From: Euglena gracilis
Lineage: Eukaryota; Euglenida; Euglenophyceae; Euglenales
Assembly (NCBI GenBank): GCA_039621445.1
Contig: CP154954.1
Span: 65,864,891-65,928,890, forward strand
Direction: 5' to 3'
Length of the DNA stretch: 64,000 bases
The notes beneath the pieces are model-generated. The model did no database searches and had not been told where the DNA came from. It was given only the letters and a program-made list of their open reading frames with translations. This document shows, piece after piece, positions 63,625 to 64,000 of this stretch; positions within the stretch are counted from its first letter, which is position 1; every line of letters starts with the position of its first letter. The translations under genes were made by a program, and so were the position numbers.

Positions 63625-64000
63625 CCCCCCCCTTGTCTAAGCACCACCCTTGTCTAAGCACCACCCCCCCGGTTCTTACCCATCTTTTTACAGGTCATCG
63701 TCACGGGGAGGTTTATTTTGTGTGCATTTTTAAGGGAAATTTCTCAAACATTTCGAAATTTCTGCAACTTCTGAGACCTGATTTGGTGAGGTATTGTTGA
63801 TTTCTGCATCCCAATGTGTGTAAGTTCAACAGTGGACCTCCAAAATAAGGTGAATTTTTCTTTTTCGGCGCGAAGCGCCGGATTTTTTTTGCATTCAAAA
63901 TTTTCCGCCTTGTCTAAGCACCACCCCCCTGGTTCTTACCCATATTTTGGCAAAATAAGCACCACCCCCCCCCCCCCGGTTCTTACCCATCTTTTCCAGT
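63625..64000. mobile_element. TTGTCTAAGCACC-family element, truncated by window edge
   Basis: It begins CCTCCCCCCCCCTTGTCTAA and follows 31720-32212 almost base for base to the end of the window. Confidence 0.7.

Overview
This window is eukaryotic nuclear DNA, most likely from a unicellular alga or other protist. Coding sequence occurs only as short GC-rich islands (about 50-170 bases each). These are embedded in AT-rich or homopolymer-rich DNA with long (CA)n, (TA)n, (TTTTG)n and C/G runs. No bacterial-style operon, tRNA or rRNA is visible. I cannot name the species. The transposon-derived introns resemble the introner phenomenon described in algae such as Micromonas, Aureococcus and some dinoflagellates, but that is only a pointer.

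The coding islands fall into three head-to-tail copies, all on the + strand, of one gene: a membrane-anchored hybrid histidine kinase. Gene 1 (44-9478) is the 3' part of a copy that begins upstream of the window. Gene 2 (about 14099-34849) is complete, with about 24 exons over 21 kb. Gene 3 (about 47138-61747) is the 5' part and continues past the right edge. Gene 2 lies 4.6 kb from gene 1, and gene 3 lies 12.3 kb from gene 2. Exons were recognised by aligning the three copies with one another and with the expected order of histidine-kinase motifs, so most exon ends are good to a few bases only.

The inferred protein has these parts in order: a short N-terminal segment; about five hydrophobic segments; an Ala/Glu/Lys-rich coiled coil; a dimerisation helix with a candidate phospho-His (LNHxLKN); a HATPase domain (N box ENALTNAHRHG, a divergent G1 region, LGMxH as G2, and a final strand); and a receiver domain (IDDSP acidic pair, DIVILD phospho-Asp, GKD lysine). 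Gene 2 has Gly instead of the phospho-Asp.

The most interesting result is that several introns differ between the paralogues and are bounded by transposon signatures. The B-C intron of gene 1 is an element with inverted CAGGGTT... termini flanked by an exact 8-bp duplication. The B-C intron of gene 2 is a different element at a different codon with a 7/8 duplication. Removing element plus one duplication restores the reading frame in both, and the two restored exons then have identical length. A third case (gene 2, exon 5) and a weaker fourth (gene 3, exon 11) behave the same way. The introns also hold nested short inverted-repeat elements, many ending in C or G homopolymers. The window therefore looks like a snapshot of intron birth by DNA transposons in a tandem gene family.
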